Source: Temnothorax longispinosus (taxonomy: Eukaryota > Arthropoda > Insecta > Hymenoptera > Formicidae). From it: DNA of 64,000 bases. The notes under the pieces are model-generated. The model made no database searches, was not told where the DNA came from, and was given only the letters and a program-made list of their open reading frames with translations. This document shows positions 12,087 to 24,552 of the stretch, piece by piece. The stretch lies in assembly GCF_030848805.1 (NCBI RefSeq), contig NC_092368.1, positions 1,770,441-1,834,440 on the forward strand. The letters are read 5' to 3'. The translations under genes and the position numbers were made by a program. Each line of letters starts with the position of its first letter. The first letter of the stretch is position 1.

Positions 12087-14059
12087 TGTTGTAATCTATC
12101 GGAATCGGACCTGTTTAATATTGTATACCATTGAAAACTCATAAAGCATTTATACAAGCTTATAAATTCTTATCAATTATGTTGTACATTTTTAAAAACT
12201 TTTGTAAAGTCTACGATATATATATATATATATATATAATTGTTGATACTCAAACGAAATTTATTACAAAGTGCCAATTTTATCATTGTTTTAATTAATT
12301 TTATTTTTCATGGTGGTAAGACCAGAATATTTTTTGTTGTGCTTACAACTCTAAGGAATTATGTGGCGTATTCACATCTTGACTCAAACTCAAATTTGCT
12401 TCTTTAATCATTATATTATGCAGAATAATTTTTGAAACAAATTTAGGTTAACACTATTTTTCTTAAATAAGGAAAGGCAAGTTCTGCATCTGTTGAGATC
12501 TTAACATTATCTTTAAGATTACAGTAATACGATACACGTGAACAGTAATAGATGATTTTTTTTTTTTTTGCAGAGCTTAATCCCGTCAACCAAGTTTTTT
12601 GTAGTCTTTTGTGGTTATTTTGGCACATCTTAAATTCTTTGTTCTTTACAGTATTTAGATGAGAATAGATAAGAAGTTAGAAACCTCGAAATATTAACAC
12701 AGAATATGGATCACAGACAAATCACAATTATAAAGGACAAATGGTAGTGCATTTGTTTTCTCCTCGTTCTTGTTCTCTTCAATGCTCTCGTCCTTCTCTC
12801 GGTCTTCGATTGGAAATTGGAATCTGATAAAAATGTGTGAATATGTATGCACACATAAATACCAGAGAATTCAACTAAACTCAGCGCGCAGTAGCGGTCA
12901 GCAGATACCAGATACCAGCAGATCACAGCTTCACAGCAGATACGTGCGGATTTGCGGAATGTGAGGTATGTATATGTCCGGTGTCCGGTTGCCCGCGTTT
13001 TAAATTTCATTCAAGTGAAATCTGAAGTCACTAGATATCTAATCTAGTGACTTTAGTCGAACTCGTCCATTTGCGCACGTTCGTTCGTATATTTCGTATA
13101 TTTAGCAGACACGCAAATAGATATTTTATATTTTTTTTTTGTTTGGGAATTGTTTGAGAAAATTTAGAGCCAAAGCACATATCATGGCGTAGCGATATAC
13201 GACAGTCATATATAGTCCTCGATCTGACACGTCCGAGTTTTGGTTTAAGCCATGGTTTAAGCCAATCAACTTGCAGCTCTTACAGAAAAGTAGCAGTTTC
13301 ATTGGCTTAAACCGAAACTTGGACACAGTTCTTGCATCGTGGACACCGGGCATAAGCCAATGAAACTGCTACTTTTCTGTAAGAGCTGCAAGTTGATTGG
13401 CTTAAATCGAAACTTGGACACAGTTCTTGCATCGTGGACATCGGGCAATCGGAGTTTGGTCGTATTGTCGTATTCCGTATTCCGCCGTCCGCGCTCGAAC
13501 GCCTGTAATAGTATATGTTCTGTAGCGCCTGTTCGCGCTCGAGAGCGTCTGGTGCGACCACGTCCGATCACTTTGATCGCGCTCCATTCCCTTGTCGTTC
13601 TGAGGGGGGGTCATTGTCGTGCATCGCCTCGCGGTCAGCAGTCCGCGTTCAAGTCGCATACGGCACAACTATCGGGAACCGGAGACGGCGGAGACCGGAG
13701 CCAGGGTGGCAGCAGGAGCCGCTGGTTAGGAGTGGAGTAATCGCGAACCCCCGAGTGGTCGCGAGGAGGTGGTGCGTGGCGTGACGACAGCGGTTTTTCG
13801 ACACTTGATCGCGCGCGGCGCGGCGCGACGGAGGAGAATCGACGAGGAAACGACACCACGCGTGTGCATGCGATGTTAGCCGCTCGTCGGCCGAACGAAT
13901 TCGCGCGACGTGTTGCACAGTGTTCCTTGACCCGCGCGTGCGTCCCCACGCCACGCCGATGTGAGTCGGACGATCATCCCGGGCTACGGTAAATCGTTAC
14001 GCGACATTTAGGTATTTAAGCACGCACGCACATACGCATCCCCACATACGGGCCGCATC
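12087..14059. promoter_or_regulatory. Shared upstream region of spindle-E and the PPP6R3-type gene
   Basis: It lies between the two divergent starts. The first 1 kb is AT-rich, with a (TA)n run (12219-12238) and a short hairpin at about 13025-13057 (AAGTCACTAGAT with ATCTAGTGACTT). A compound repeat occupies 13258-13447. From about 13440 to 14059 the DNA becomes CpG-rich and is open in many frames on both strands, typical of a CpG-rich promoter and 5' UTR; those frames are not called as genes. The CACGCACGCACATACGCAT tract precedes the start codon. Confidence 0.6.
13258..13447. repeat. Compound repeat: 52-bp exact inverted arms interleaved with a direct repeat
   Basis: The block from about 13258 to 13309 (TAAGCCAATCAACTTGCAGC at its start, TTTCATTGGCTTA at its end) is repeated in exact reverse complement at about 13352-13404. 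Each arm is followed by the same 45-base or so direct unit (CGAAACTTGGACACAGTTCT, then TGCATCGTGGACA and CGGGCA), so the layout is arm, unit, inverted arm, unit. It sits about 600-800 bases before the PPP6R3-type start codon. Confidence 0.85.
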
Positions 14060-17000
14060 ATGTTCTGGACGAATAATTACGTGTCATCGCCGCATATCGA
14101 GGCATTGCTCAACAAGGAGGTAAGTGCACTCTCCTCGTCGCACACGAGCGTCTTTTCCCCCCACACTCCACAGATGAGAGTTTCCCTTTCCTCACTCCCT
14201 CTGGGGGGGGGGGTCTCGTTGTTAGACGGTATCTAATCGGTTGCTCCATGCAGGATGTCACGCTGCACGAGTTGATGGATGAGGAGGACATCCTGCAGGA
14301 GTGCAAGAGCCAAAACAAAAAGCTGGTTGAATAGTAAGTGGGATTATTGCTGCTTCCTTAAATCTGATTTTGTATTCATTGCATATAGTGTCTTTGTTGC
14401 AAAAAATTACTGCAATGCATAATTTATAGTCTTACAAGGCCTGCTGTTATGGAAGAATTAGTTACGTTAACTACTAAAGAACCATCCACGGATATTGAAG
14501 AACGTTGGCGCTATAAGTATCCCAATGTCGCGTGCGAGTTGCTCACATGTGATGTGCCTACATTAAATGAGAAACTGGCAGGTACTTGGAGCTTTGTTAT
14601 GTACTTAATTGGTGAGAGTATCTGTTTGTAAAATTATATGGATTTTGTAAACACATTTCTTGAAACTTTTTTCAGGTGATGAGGCACTTTTGGCCAAATT
14701 ATATTCTTTCATAGATACAGATCAGCCATTAAATCCACTACTTGCATCATTTTTCAGTAAAACTATCGGAGTGCTAGTCGCTCGTAAAAGTGACCAGGTA
14801 ATTACATAAATACCTCTAGTTTTTATGTAGAAAATGGTTATATATGAGATACATTTGAGATAAGTCAGTTGCACTTTTGTAATAACTTTACTTTGAGACA
14901 TTTAATTCTATTGACAAGTAATATTAGCTAAATAATAAACTTTTTTTGTCTCCTATATTATCCACATGCCTATCCATCCTATACATTTCCATCCATTCCA
15001 GAATTGGTATTCCTATCAGTTCACATGCTTACAGGTTTTAGAATTTCTTAAGAGTCGCCAGAGATGCGTAGATCTATTGTTGCAACATTTAGAGACTTCG
15101 GCTATCATGGACTTAGTACTCAAACTTGTTACTCAGGTTGAGGGCAGTGATATGCGTCAAAACATATTAAATGTAAGAGGTTTTCCATATTTATTTTTAT
15201 TATTGTTCATCTAGTTACTATTATATAATTGAGTTTTTTTCAATACATATATATGTGTATTTGTGTGTTTTTAATAGTGGCTAGATAGTCAACATTTAGT
15301 GCAAAGACTGGTAAAATTGTTAGCACCTACTTCAGAAGTAGCCAAACACGCTAACGCGGCACAATTACTTTGCGACATGGTGATGGTAGCTAGAGAAACT
15401 CAACGTACATCCACAGAACGTGCTGATCCAGATCCTATTTTGAATACTTTGGAATCGTGAGTATATTCAAACTTACGATGAGTTATTTGTTTTACACGAA
15501 TATTCACACGAATAATATAATAAAATTTTGTCACGCAGAGGAGAAACTGTGAGCCTATTGTTAGAAACTATCCTAACAGCAGAAAAAGTAGAAAGTAGTA
15601 TTGTCGGTGGAATACAAGTGCTTTTGGTACTTTTAGGTCAAAGACCCAGCAAGTATGACGATGAGAATATTTTACACTGTCAAAATTACATTTTATAGAT
15701 AAAGTACAGTACGTAATAGCTTGAATGCTTTGCAGTTCCTCAAATGAAGGAGATGTGCATGGTAATGGCGAAGACACCACGGATAATGAACAATGTATTA
15801 AAATTTCAAACGCTACTTTACCATATTTGGAACATCTTCATAAACTTCTTCTAGATCCACCATATGTAAGAACTGCTTAAAAAAGTTTTCTAAAAATAGA
15901 AGTTGTACTTAACGTAATGTTTTATATTTATACTTTCTGTATTATTTGAAAAAATCACAAAATTTTTTATTGTTTAGAAACCTGCCGTTAAAACAACCGT
16001 TGGACTATTAGAATGTCCATTGGGAAACACTCGTTTGCACGTAGCAAAGTTGTTAAGCGCGTTATTGGCGACAGAGAATTTAAAGATCCACGAAAGTTTA
16101 GAAAATTTGGGAACATTCCAAACATTATTGGTAAGATCGCATTATATGTGCATGCGTCTTTTGAATATCATTAGTGCTTTCTATTTATTTTGTATCACTT
16201 TTATTTACTTATTCTTCGTCTAAATGTGTTACAGGATCTGTTTTTCAAATATACATGGAATAATTTCTTACATACACAAGTACAACAGTGCCTGGCCTTA
16301 GCTATTAATTGCGGACAACGGGATAATGATATTATTTATAATAATGTGAGTTATACCTCTTGTAGTGTGGCAATAAACCATAATATAGGAACATTAAATA
16401 ATTCGAGCGCACATTAATTTCCAGATATTTATCAAGTGCAAATTAATAGAGAGAATCTTAGAAGCATGGGATAAAAACGAGAGTAAACAGTAAGATTGCC
16501 GAAAGTATTAAATTTCGCATATGTTTTGCAAGAGAAAATTCAGAACTATAACATCGGGATTTTATTGCAGAAACAAAGAAAATGGTGTTCGCCAAGGCTA
16601 CATGGGACATTTAATAAATATTGCGAACAATATCGTCACTCAATGTGAAAAAAATAATATACTGGCCAGCTTCTTAAAGAACAATTTATCACCCGAGTGT
16701 CTTACTAAATGGGAAAATCTCGTGAGTGTACAGTTGGTGGAGATTAATAAAATTCATCGAACTGTAATGATGGTACGTGGTAATGGTATATATTGCTTAC
16801 TATTTTTTGTTTTTTTCTTCCTGCAAATGCATCGCGCATGTGGATTTAGTATAACGGGTAATTTTAACGTTCTTTCATGCAACCGTAATAATTTACGATG
16901 AAAGACTGTTTCAATTTTTTCTTGCGTTGTGCAATGTTTAATGCAATGTATCTGCAGCGAGAAAGCAGCAATCTTAATTAGAATGGAATTTTTAGGGTGA

Positions 17001-18520
17001 TCAGACTCCAGTGTACCTGATGAGCTCCGAGGAAAATCCAAACGAGTACAACTCTTATTCGCAAGAGACATACATTCAACAGGTTAACAGTTACATTCGT
17101 ATATTATTGATACATAAATTAAGATTGTCTAGTTCTTTAATTATCGTGCGATATTCTTCGTATTAGATGTACTCCAATTATCAGGGTCAACAAATAACAC
17201 CTTCGTTCATCGAGAACTTTGGATTTCATGACGATGAGTTTAACGACGGTGATGATGCGCTTCAGTAAGTATACGCGCGAGATTTCATTAGAAAAAATAA
17301 TAGCACTACTAGGGGCGCAATCGTAGAGTTTACAAAAGCCAAGAAAGCACACGCGTGAAAAGAGGGCGACGTTAATATTGTCAGTCATTTCTCCCCCACT
17401 GTTTTAAGAAGTATGATATTATAGTAATCCAGTTGACCAATTAACAACGTTGGCCTTTACTCTCAGTGAAGAAGATCTCGACAAGCGAGAAGATATGTTC
17501 AATAAGGTAGATATCTGTTTAGTTGTTATCGAATAACATACGTGTTACATTTGAAACTGAGATTTAAAAAATTGTTTGATGATGCTATGTTAAAGCTGTG
17601 CCAACAAAAACAAAAAGCCGGGCTTGAGGATTGCGGTAGTGGCTTAGAATGGGGAGACGAGGGCGAACTGACGTTCCAGACTGTGGTGGATAAACGGGAT
17701 TGGCACTCGAAGCAGCAGCATCAGGATTCTAGTTCGTCGGACGAGGATGACGAGGAACCACGTGACATGCATATGGAGGTCGACACGACTGATCGTATGT
17801 TCTACCAAGGATTCTTTTATTATCTGATATTTAAAAAAGCTCGAGATTATTTTATCGAAATGAGTTACGAAATTTCAGCTTGGGACACTACCGAACCACT
17901 GAACACTGGCACTATACTCCCGCCGGTTAATCCATGGGATGTAGTGCCGTCAGAGCCAGTAGAATCCACTGGATGGGCCAATTTTGAAAATTTTGAGAAT
18001 ACTTTGAGTATAGAGAACACCGTAAGCGAAGATAAAAAGCCGTGCGATGTGCTTAAAGATAAAACATCAGAAGCAACAGCCGCAAACTTAACGGAAAAGA
18101 ATATGGCTTCTAGCGAAAATATTGGAGATGGCAACGAAAAGAATAAAGATTATGTAGATAGCCAAGTAGTTGAGACGGAATTACCAGCTGCGGAAACTAA
18201 TCTCGATGACGGCAAAAGTGACAGCAAAAATGACGAGCACAAAATGATCTCTACGAATGAGACCGTCAATCCTAGCGAGTTACCGGTTAACAGGTGTTTA
18301 TATAGCGTCTAGTCTATCGAATTTGGAACATATGACAAATTTATGTAAAATTTGTGTTCTTTCTAGAGATCTTAAGAGCACGGCGGAGAACGAAACCGTA
18401 AAGGATGCGAACATGGAGAACGAAAAACCATTAATTGAACATCAAATCCCAGTCGCTTCGTCGGAAAGTACATCCGCTGGCACCGTTAATGCCCTACCGG
18501 TGCCTAAAGATGCTAAATGA
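14060..18520 (+). CDS. PPP6R3: SAPS-domain regulatory subunit of protein phosphatase 6 (PPP6R3-like)
   Basis: Eighteen exons: 14060-14119, 14254-14333, 14430-14581, 14676-14797, 15035-15172, 15278-15456, 15539-15652, 15736-15865, 15978-16130, 16235-16345, 16425-16489, 16571-16772, 16996-17082, 17167-17264, 17425-17506, 17596-17794, 17879-18293, 18367-18520. Phases close to 846 residues, close to the vertebrate family length. The N-terminal two thirds is the helical SAPS domain (MFWTNNYVSSPHIEALLNKE, LVEYLTRPAVMEELV, RWRYKYPNVACELL, SAIMDLVLKLV). The C-terminal third is acidic and Ser-rich (SSSSDEDDEEP) with WDTTEP and PWDVVP motifs. The family recruits and scaffolds PP6 catalytic subunit. The acceptor before exon 16 (TTAAAG) lacks a clear pyrimidine tract but is the only phase-compatible site. 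Fly counterpart: fmt (CG10289) as I recall. Confidence 0.93.
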
Positions 18521-19654
18521 AATGAAATTTCCCCTTGCCTACGTTAAATCATCTATGGCAATAGGAAGAGAGAATCATATCAGTATCGAGTCGTACGCGA
18601 ACGATCGGAAGCATATTGCGCCTTCTCTATTTTTCATTAGACACCACGTTAATTATGCTTTAAGAAAACGTTGACGCTGGACACATTGTGGTCCCGCTGC
18701 AGGGTATCTCTTTGAATAAATCCGGAATGCCGATAAATGATCGACGCTCAACTACACTTAGCGAATAATTTGATGTTCATTACATGTAGGTACATCCCAT
18801 TCCCTTTCTACCCCCCGCCCCGTCCCTCAAATGGCCAACGTCTATAAGTATCCTTGCAAAAATCAAGTCCTCCCTCTACCCCTATATTTTACGATTATTG
18901 TTAAGAGTTTCAACTGACAATGAGTGTACGTTAGTTCGACGAGAGCAGAAAAAAAGAGAGAGAGAATCGAGAGTATTTTTATTACCTTTTGTCATAATAA
19001 TCAGTCAAAATTTGTACATGATATCGGATTAATCAAGCCCTTGACGAACTTGCGCGCTTATTTGCATTCCAAAATAATAAAAAGAAAGGAAATATTTATA
19101 CGTACCTTTAAGCGACTGTTGAAGTCTTTCACACACATCAAGATCTTCCAGAAGTAAATAGTTAAATTGCAGAAATCATTGTCAAAGTGTCGCGCATACT
19201 TCGATTGAGCTGTCTTACGTATGTACCCATCATTCTTCGAGAGATTATTCTACGGATTACGTTACCTGATTGTTCCGAATTGCGACTTTCTTCTGCCTCG
19301 CAGATTTTGCAGCAGCAATGTGTTTATAGCGTTGTACACGAGATATTGTTCATAATTGAATGAAAAAAAAAACTAATAAAACATTGTTCTAAATCCTAAA
19401 GAAACGCACATGTCACATCATTACAGGTTTAATATTGAAATTTATAAATTGCGTACACCGCTCTATGTGTCGTCTTCACGTTCTATCTTATACGGCGTAT
19501 AATTAATAATTTACTACACACGTCTATTCTTCGATAACATCGTCGTGTATATGCGCAGTCTTTACATTTCACATTTTTCTTTTCGCCTTCAATCGATAAA
19601 CTCATTTCGATGCGCGAATCCGCACTCGCTCCGAGATAGAAAAATTCGTTGGGA
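18521..19654. other. 3' region of the PPP6R3-type gene and spacer
   Basis: A GAATAAAT at about 18713 is a plausible polyadenylation signal, and later AATAAAA signals occur near 19373. The remainder is AT-rich with short purine tracts. No gene, repeat family or structured element is seen. The small secreted-protein gene converges from the other side. Confidence 0.5.
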
Positions 19655-20327
19655 TTAGGAGAATTCGTCGTCCTGAGGTGTATTATACAACGTTATATCG
19701 ACTCTCTCTTGTCTGCAAAGCACAAAAAAAATGATAACGTTTTGAAATTATTTGCTTTATTTTATAGAATTATTCGTTCTATTTCATAGAATTATTATAA
19801 TTTATTTCATAGAATGTATAAATGTTTTCACGTCGCTTTCTCTTTCAACGGGAACATTACACAAAAGTAAAGGATAAATGAAACTTTTTACTTGTTTACC
19901 TTTCGGTACTTTCGGCACTCGTTGTATTATCCGTGTCCGTGAGAATCCCAATCTCGTAAACCACAGCCTTTATCACGATTCTGAAGACGGCAAGAGATAT
20001 TTATATAAGTAGCCAATTATTTTACATATACATTAAAGAATATTTTAAAGAAAATTACACGTCGGTGTTGGATGAGATCTCCGTCGAATTGTCCGTCGAG
20101 CTATCCATCGAGCTGTCCATTGAGCTGTTCGCCGAATCGTTCATCGAATTCTCCATCGAATGTTCCGACGAACTCCCCGTCGAACTCTTGGGCGTTGAGT
20201 TCTGTGGGAAATCCCATAAAGGACTGGCACCCACTTGTTGCAACGTCGTTGATGTTAATATTAATGTAAATAATAAAAATGCGACGTAGGATGGCCAGAA
20301 GGGCCGATGTAAGACGACACGCGACAT
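19655..20327 (-). CDS. Small secreted Ser/Asn-rich protein, unrecognised
   Basis: Three exons on the minus strand: 20327-20059, 19980-19900, 19712-19655, all with GT-AG junctions and matching phases, giving 135 residues. Residues 1-35 form a signal peptide or anchor (SYVAFLLFTLILTSTTLQQV, cleavage likely after VGA). Then comes a low-complexity segment of NSM/DSS/STD repeats (about 45-88, such as NSSMDSSMDSSTDNS), then a non-repetitive tail IVIKAVVYEIGILTDTDN and a conserved-looking end RQERVDITLYNTPQDDEFS. A TATA box lies 40 bases before the start, so the 5' UTR is very short. I cannot name the family. It may be a cuticle, silk-like or extracellular protein; the tail rather than the repeat is the part to search with. 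Confidence 0.75.
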
Positions 20328-22021
20328 TTTAAAGCGACAAGACTTGGAACGATCCCGGCCGCGACTTTTATAGCGGCGGACATCTGTCCCTCGTTAACAC
20401 CATTGTGTCTTATACGTAGATACTTTTGCATTACGTATTCTCGATCAGTTCATAAGTGGTAACGGAAATTTTCCTGGTTGCGCATAGAGGTGCAACCCGC
20501 TGTTGAATTTCAACGAGATGAGGTTTTACTTAATCGCGTATAAGAAGACGGCTATCTTTGAATTTCGAAAGTACTAGGAAAGTTTCGAGAAAAATCTGAT
20601 TCTCTGTAAAAGAAGAAATACTATATAATATAAGTAGCTGACTAATTTCGGTAATTGAAATGAGAAAGGTGCACAACTTGTGCAAATTGAAACAACTTGC
20701 GCTCTGCTCGGCCCTGTAATTTCTCGACGTAATTCTGTATATGTAACAAACTTGTTAATGGAAATGCCACACTCTGATAACTCGTTCAAGGTTTCCGAAG
20801 ACATCTCCAATGTATTCACGTATTACCGTGAAACGTATGTTTTTTTTCTACGCGGCAACTTATTACGGTGAGCTAAATTCTTTACGCGCAATAGACATCG
20901 ATGTAATATATATTCTTCCTCGATCTAATATTGCTCGATGTGAATTTTAATAGATGCATCTTTTTATTTCAGTAATCGAATAAAGCGTGAAAGTAAAATT
21001 GTAGAAGTTAAATTTTTCAAAGCGATATCGAGAATATACTCTGCTCATACGATTTTGTCTTTGTATATCGCCTTTGTATATCGTCTTAAACGTGGTAATT
21101 CAATTAGCGTGGTTACGCAAACAAATCGCGTCATTTGGATACCGACGCATCATTTAAAATAATATCCGGATAAATATGATAAACCTATACGCGTGTACGT
21201 GTCATGTTCGTTCAGGTTTAAATTAAAAATATTATTAGTTTTGATTATTAATAATATTATTAATTATAATATTAATATATATTCTGAGATCTAGCAGCAC
21301 CAAGTTTTTTTACATTAATAGGTATCCTTTCTTACTTCAATTAAATATTTTTATTTTATATTGTTATCTATTTCTTTCATTCTTTTCAATTAAGTCTTTT
21401 TCTTTCATTGAGAGATATACTTCTTATCCATATTGTAACATACATATGTATATCATGATTATAATTGTGTTTAACTAAATTTGTTGAAATGTTATAAAAT
21501 AAGAAAATTATAGAATTTAAAAATTTAAATAGTTTATTTTTACAAGCATGTTCTATATCTTCATGTTAAGTTTTTAACTGCATTTAAATATCTTCTATTA
21601 TTTTAATGAGTTTGAAAATGTTTAATTTTTTAAAACTATCATATTTATTTTTATTTTGCGTAATTTATGCAATACAATTATTTTATATTTTTAATTGGAT
21701 ATATTAAAACAATTTATTAAAAAAATATTTGGCAGGCTATGTTAACAAACGAGTAATAAATAAGCGTCAAATAAAATATAACACAATTATGTGTCATATT
21801 ATGTAATACAATAATAACAATGATGTGTAATATTAATAACCAATTAAGAAAAGAGATTATAGAGAAAAAAGAGAAAGAAGGGAAGACAGAGAGAAAATTT
21901 TATAAGGATATTTTTATGTCTCGCGGAAATTAAAATTATATGTATATCATACGAGAAGAGAATACTGTCACAAATCAAAAAATTTCGATAATGAGTTAAT
22001 TAAGCCCATAAAAGAGCGAAA
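20328..22021. other. AT-rich intergenic spacer
   Basis: Apart from the TATA promoter at its left edge, this stretch is AT-rich and featureless to about 22020. Short open frames on both strands have no family resemblance and no splice-supported extension. No inverted repeat stands out. Confidence 0.5.
20365..20373 (-). promoter_or_regulatory. TATA box for the small secreted-protein gene
   Basis: On the minus strand CTATAAAAG lies about 40 bases before the ATG, inside a GC-rich flank (GCGGCCGGGATCG follows). This is a canonical TATA element at the right distance for a start site near 20340. It suggests tissue- or stage-specific expression of a small secreted product, unlike the CpG-type promoters of the housekeeping genes here. 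Confidence 0.65.
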
Positions 22022-22220
22022 CTTCCGAAAACGTCCGTGCTCCGATTTAGATGAAACTTTATGAATGGAAAATGTATACGCGAAGACAACAAGTTAAAAG
22101 TGTTAAAAAAGTTGTTAAACTTTGGAGTCGCAAAAAATCCTTTTGGTATATGTCTTTTTTATCTAAAAGGAACTTATTCACAAAGTTTCACCTAAATCGG
22201 AGCACGGACGTTTTCGGAAG
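22022..22220. mobile_element. MITE with 40-50 bp terminal inverted repeats
   Basis: About 199 bases. The left end is CTTCCGAAAACGTCCGTGCT followed by CCGATTTAGATGAAACTTT; the right end is the reverse complement with one change (AAAGTTTCACCTAAATCGG, then AGCACGGACGTTTTCGGAAG). The interior is AT-rich with no gene. Flanks show no obvious target duplication by eye. Confidence 0.85.
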
Positions 22221-22372
22221 AACAGCCGTTAGTTAAGTATCTCATTGTATAAAGAAGGCGACAAAGATTCAAATATAAAAAATTTATTATTATTGTGGTA
22301 GTATTTATTATTTCGCATATCTATCATTTATATGTTATTATAGTGTATATAGTGTATAAACGAATAATAAAA

Positions 22373-22491
22373 GGTGCGTTCGGGAAGACACTATTAGTGC
22401 TATTTGCTTATTTTATCCTTGTTTTACACCTGATGAGCGATAAAGATAGAATGATGCAATAGCGCTAATAGCGCGCTTCCCGAACGCAGCC
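22373..22491. mobile_element. MITE, family C copy 1 (GCGTTCGG ends)
   Basis: About 119 bases with ends GGTGCGTTCGGGAAG and CTTCCCGAACGCAGCC. Inside the ends an ACTATTAGTGCTATT block is mirrored by AATAGCGCTAATAGCGC. A second element with the same CTGCGTTCGG terminus but a different interior lies at 47438-47567. Confidence 0.75.
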
Positions 22492-24485
22492 AGTGATCTG
22501 CATGTGAGTCGGGAGAGCAATCGCGAGATCTCCAGGGAGAGGGGGCTTAATTAATAATTTTATTTCCGTGTTTTATTCCTTTTCTTTTATATAATTTTGG
22601 CATCTCGCCGAGGCATCTCTAAAACGACGTCATCGTTGGAATCTAAGGAATTTAGAGGAAACTGTGTGGAGAGAAAACTTAGGGCGAGGGGCCAATCGTT
22701 TGAGGAAGTCGAGAGGGAGGAGGGAGGCCTGTTCGCCGAGCTGTAGGATAAGTGGAAGGGGAGCGCGAAGGAACGCGCGTATAACGCGTGATCGGCAGGT
22801 GACGGAGAAGACTGTCGCAGGGCCCTCGCCACGGCCAAGGAAAATGGAGATGTCCCGACCGATCTCCATGGCACCGACCGGACCCGGGATGGCGAGGTCA
22901 TCATCCCAGAGGTTCACCGGTAGAGCTCCTGTCGGTAGAAGTGAGGCCCGGCTATCCGGAGCGCTCGGCAGAAATTTCGAAATGCCATTGCGAAGGCGCG
23001 GGGTCGCGAAGCACCCCCGCAGGACCGACTGTATACGATACTGCGTGACGGGGACCGCCGACCGTGGCGAGCTCGCGAATCCGCGGAACTCGCCCCTAAT
23101 TGGTCGGCGGTCGCGATAACGCGCAGAAGATTTGCGCACCCCTGAGTGGGCATACCATCGATCCGGTATCCGGTATCGCGGTATCGACTGTATCGAGCAG
23201 CGTTTGTTCGATCATCTCCAATCATCTCTTCCGGTTCGTCCTTTCGGCGTAGATAAACGCGTGGTGAGAAGTTTCAGCGCGATTTTTGTGAGAGGCTTTC
23301 GAGAAGGACGAGAAGCAGCGGCGAGAAGCCGGGATCAGCGGATCGGTGAGATTGATATCTTCAATTGTTGTCGCGTTTTATGTACGTCGCGAGTCGCGTT
23401 GAGCCGGTTGAGCGTTGAAAGTACAGGCCGTACAGGCACCTCGGATGTACCTACTCGCGTATTGCGTAGCGTCTTGCGTTTCGCGTGGGCGTCCATATCC
23501 CTCGTTCGCGTTAAGATTTGTGAGTATATAATTGCGTTAAATATTGTTGCGCCTTTTTTATGTTGAGTGTTGCCGCGGATTCATGTGATCGCATAGTGAT
23601 AATAAGTGTTATCGCGAGTATCGCGCATTATTCGCTATTCGTTAGTGCGCCTCGTTGATGGACGTCGTCGTGACGTACGCTGTTTGTGTTACTGACGACA
23701 GAATCCCTTTCGCGTAATCGCGGTTTTTGAGATCGACTCCGTACGCGCCGAGCGTAACGCATCGTATATTTCATGTTTGATTCTGTCGCACGTTTGCAGC
23801 CTTTTCACGTTTAATTCCATCTCCTGTTTATTTCTATTTGACGTTTCCCCTTGTTAGGTCGAGCTGGCCGGCCCCTCGCACGACCAACTAAATTGGCTAT
23901 CGCGGTTTTGCATCTAGATTCTCGCGAATTCTGGAAATTGGTGGGCGCGAGGAGTACGCGTCTGGCGCTCAATTATTTGTTTAACATGTGGTTTTCGAAT
24001 CGTGCGAGGGATCAGCTCGAGACAGCTCGAGAAACCCGTCGTCCTTACTCTCCCGTCTTCCCCTTTTGATCCGTCTTGCGCCTCGCGCGCGAAAGAAAAA
24101 AAGACGTAAAAACAAATTTACATGTGAAGGGTATAGGAGAAAAACAATCATAGTTCACACACTTGTGGGGAAGAACCATCAGTCCAACATACGATGTAAA
24201 CATATTAATAACTGCATTCCGATATTCACTGCCAGCACCTTTTGAAATAGTTTCCTAAGATGTGTTGAAACTTAAAATTGTGTTTTTCTCGAAATTACTT
24301 CGGATGGACATTGATCGTTTTTTTCCCTGTACACTTTATATATATATATAAATATAATTATCACATATATATAAAGATATATAATCACATAAAATATATA
24401 TTATCACATATACATTATATTTATATTATAAATATAAATATTATGTATATGTGATAATATATATATTATCACATATACGACAACA

Positions 24486-24552
<67 letters not shown>

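Noticed and set aside
13339..13954. Several 80-130 codon frames before the PPP6R3-type gene
   Set aside because: They cover the compound repeat and the CpG-rich 5' region and overlap one another on both strands; none resembles a family.
22587..23225. Overlapping open frames up to 169 codons on both strands
   Set aside because: All frames are open at once because the DNA is GC-rich and poor in stop codons; the proteins are Arg/Ser/Pro-rich with no motif and no splice support.
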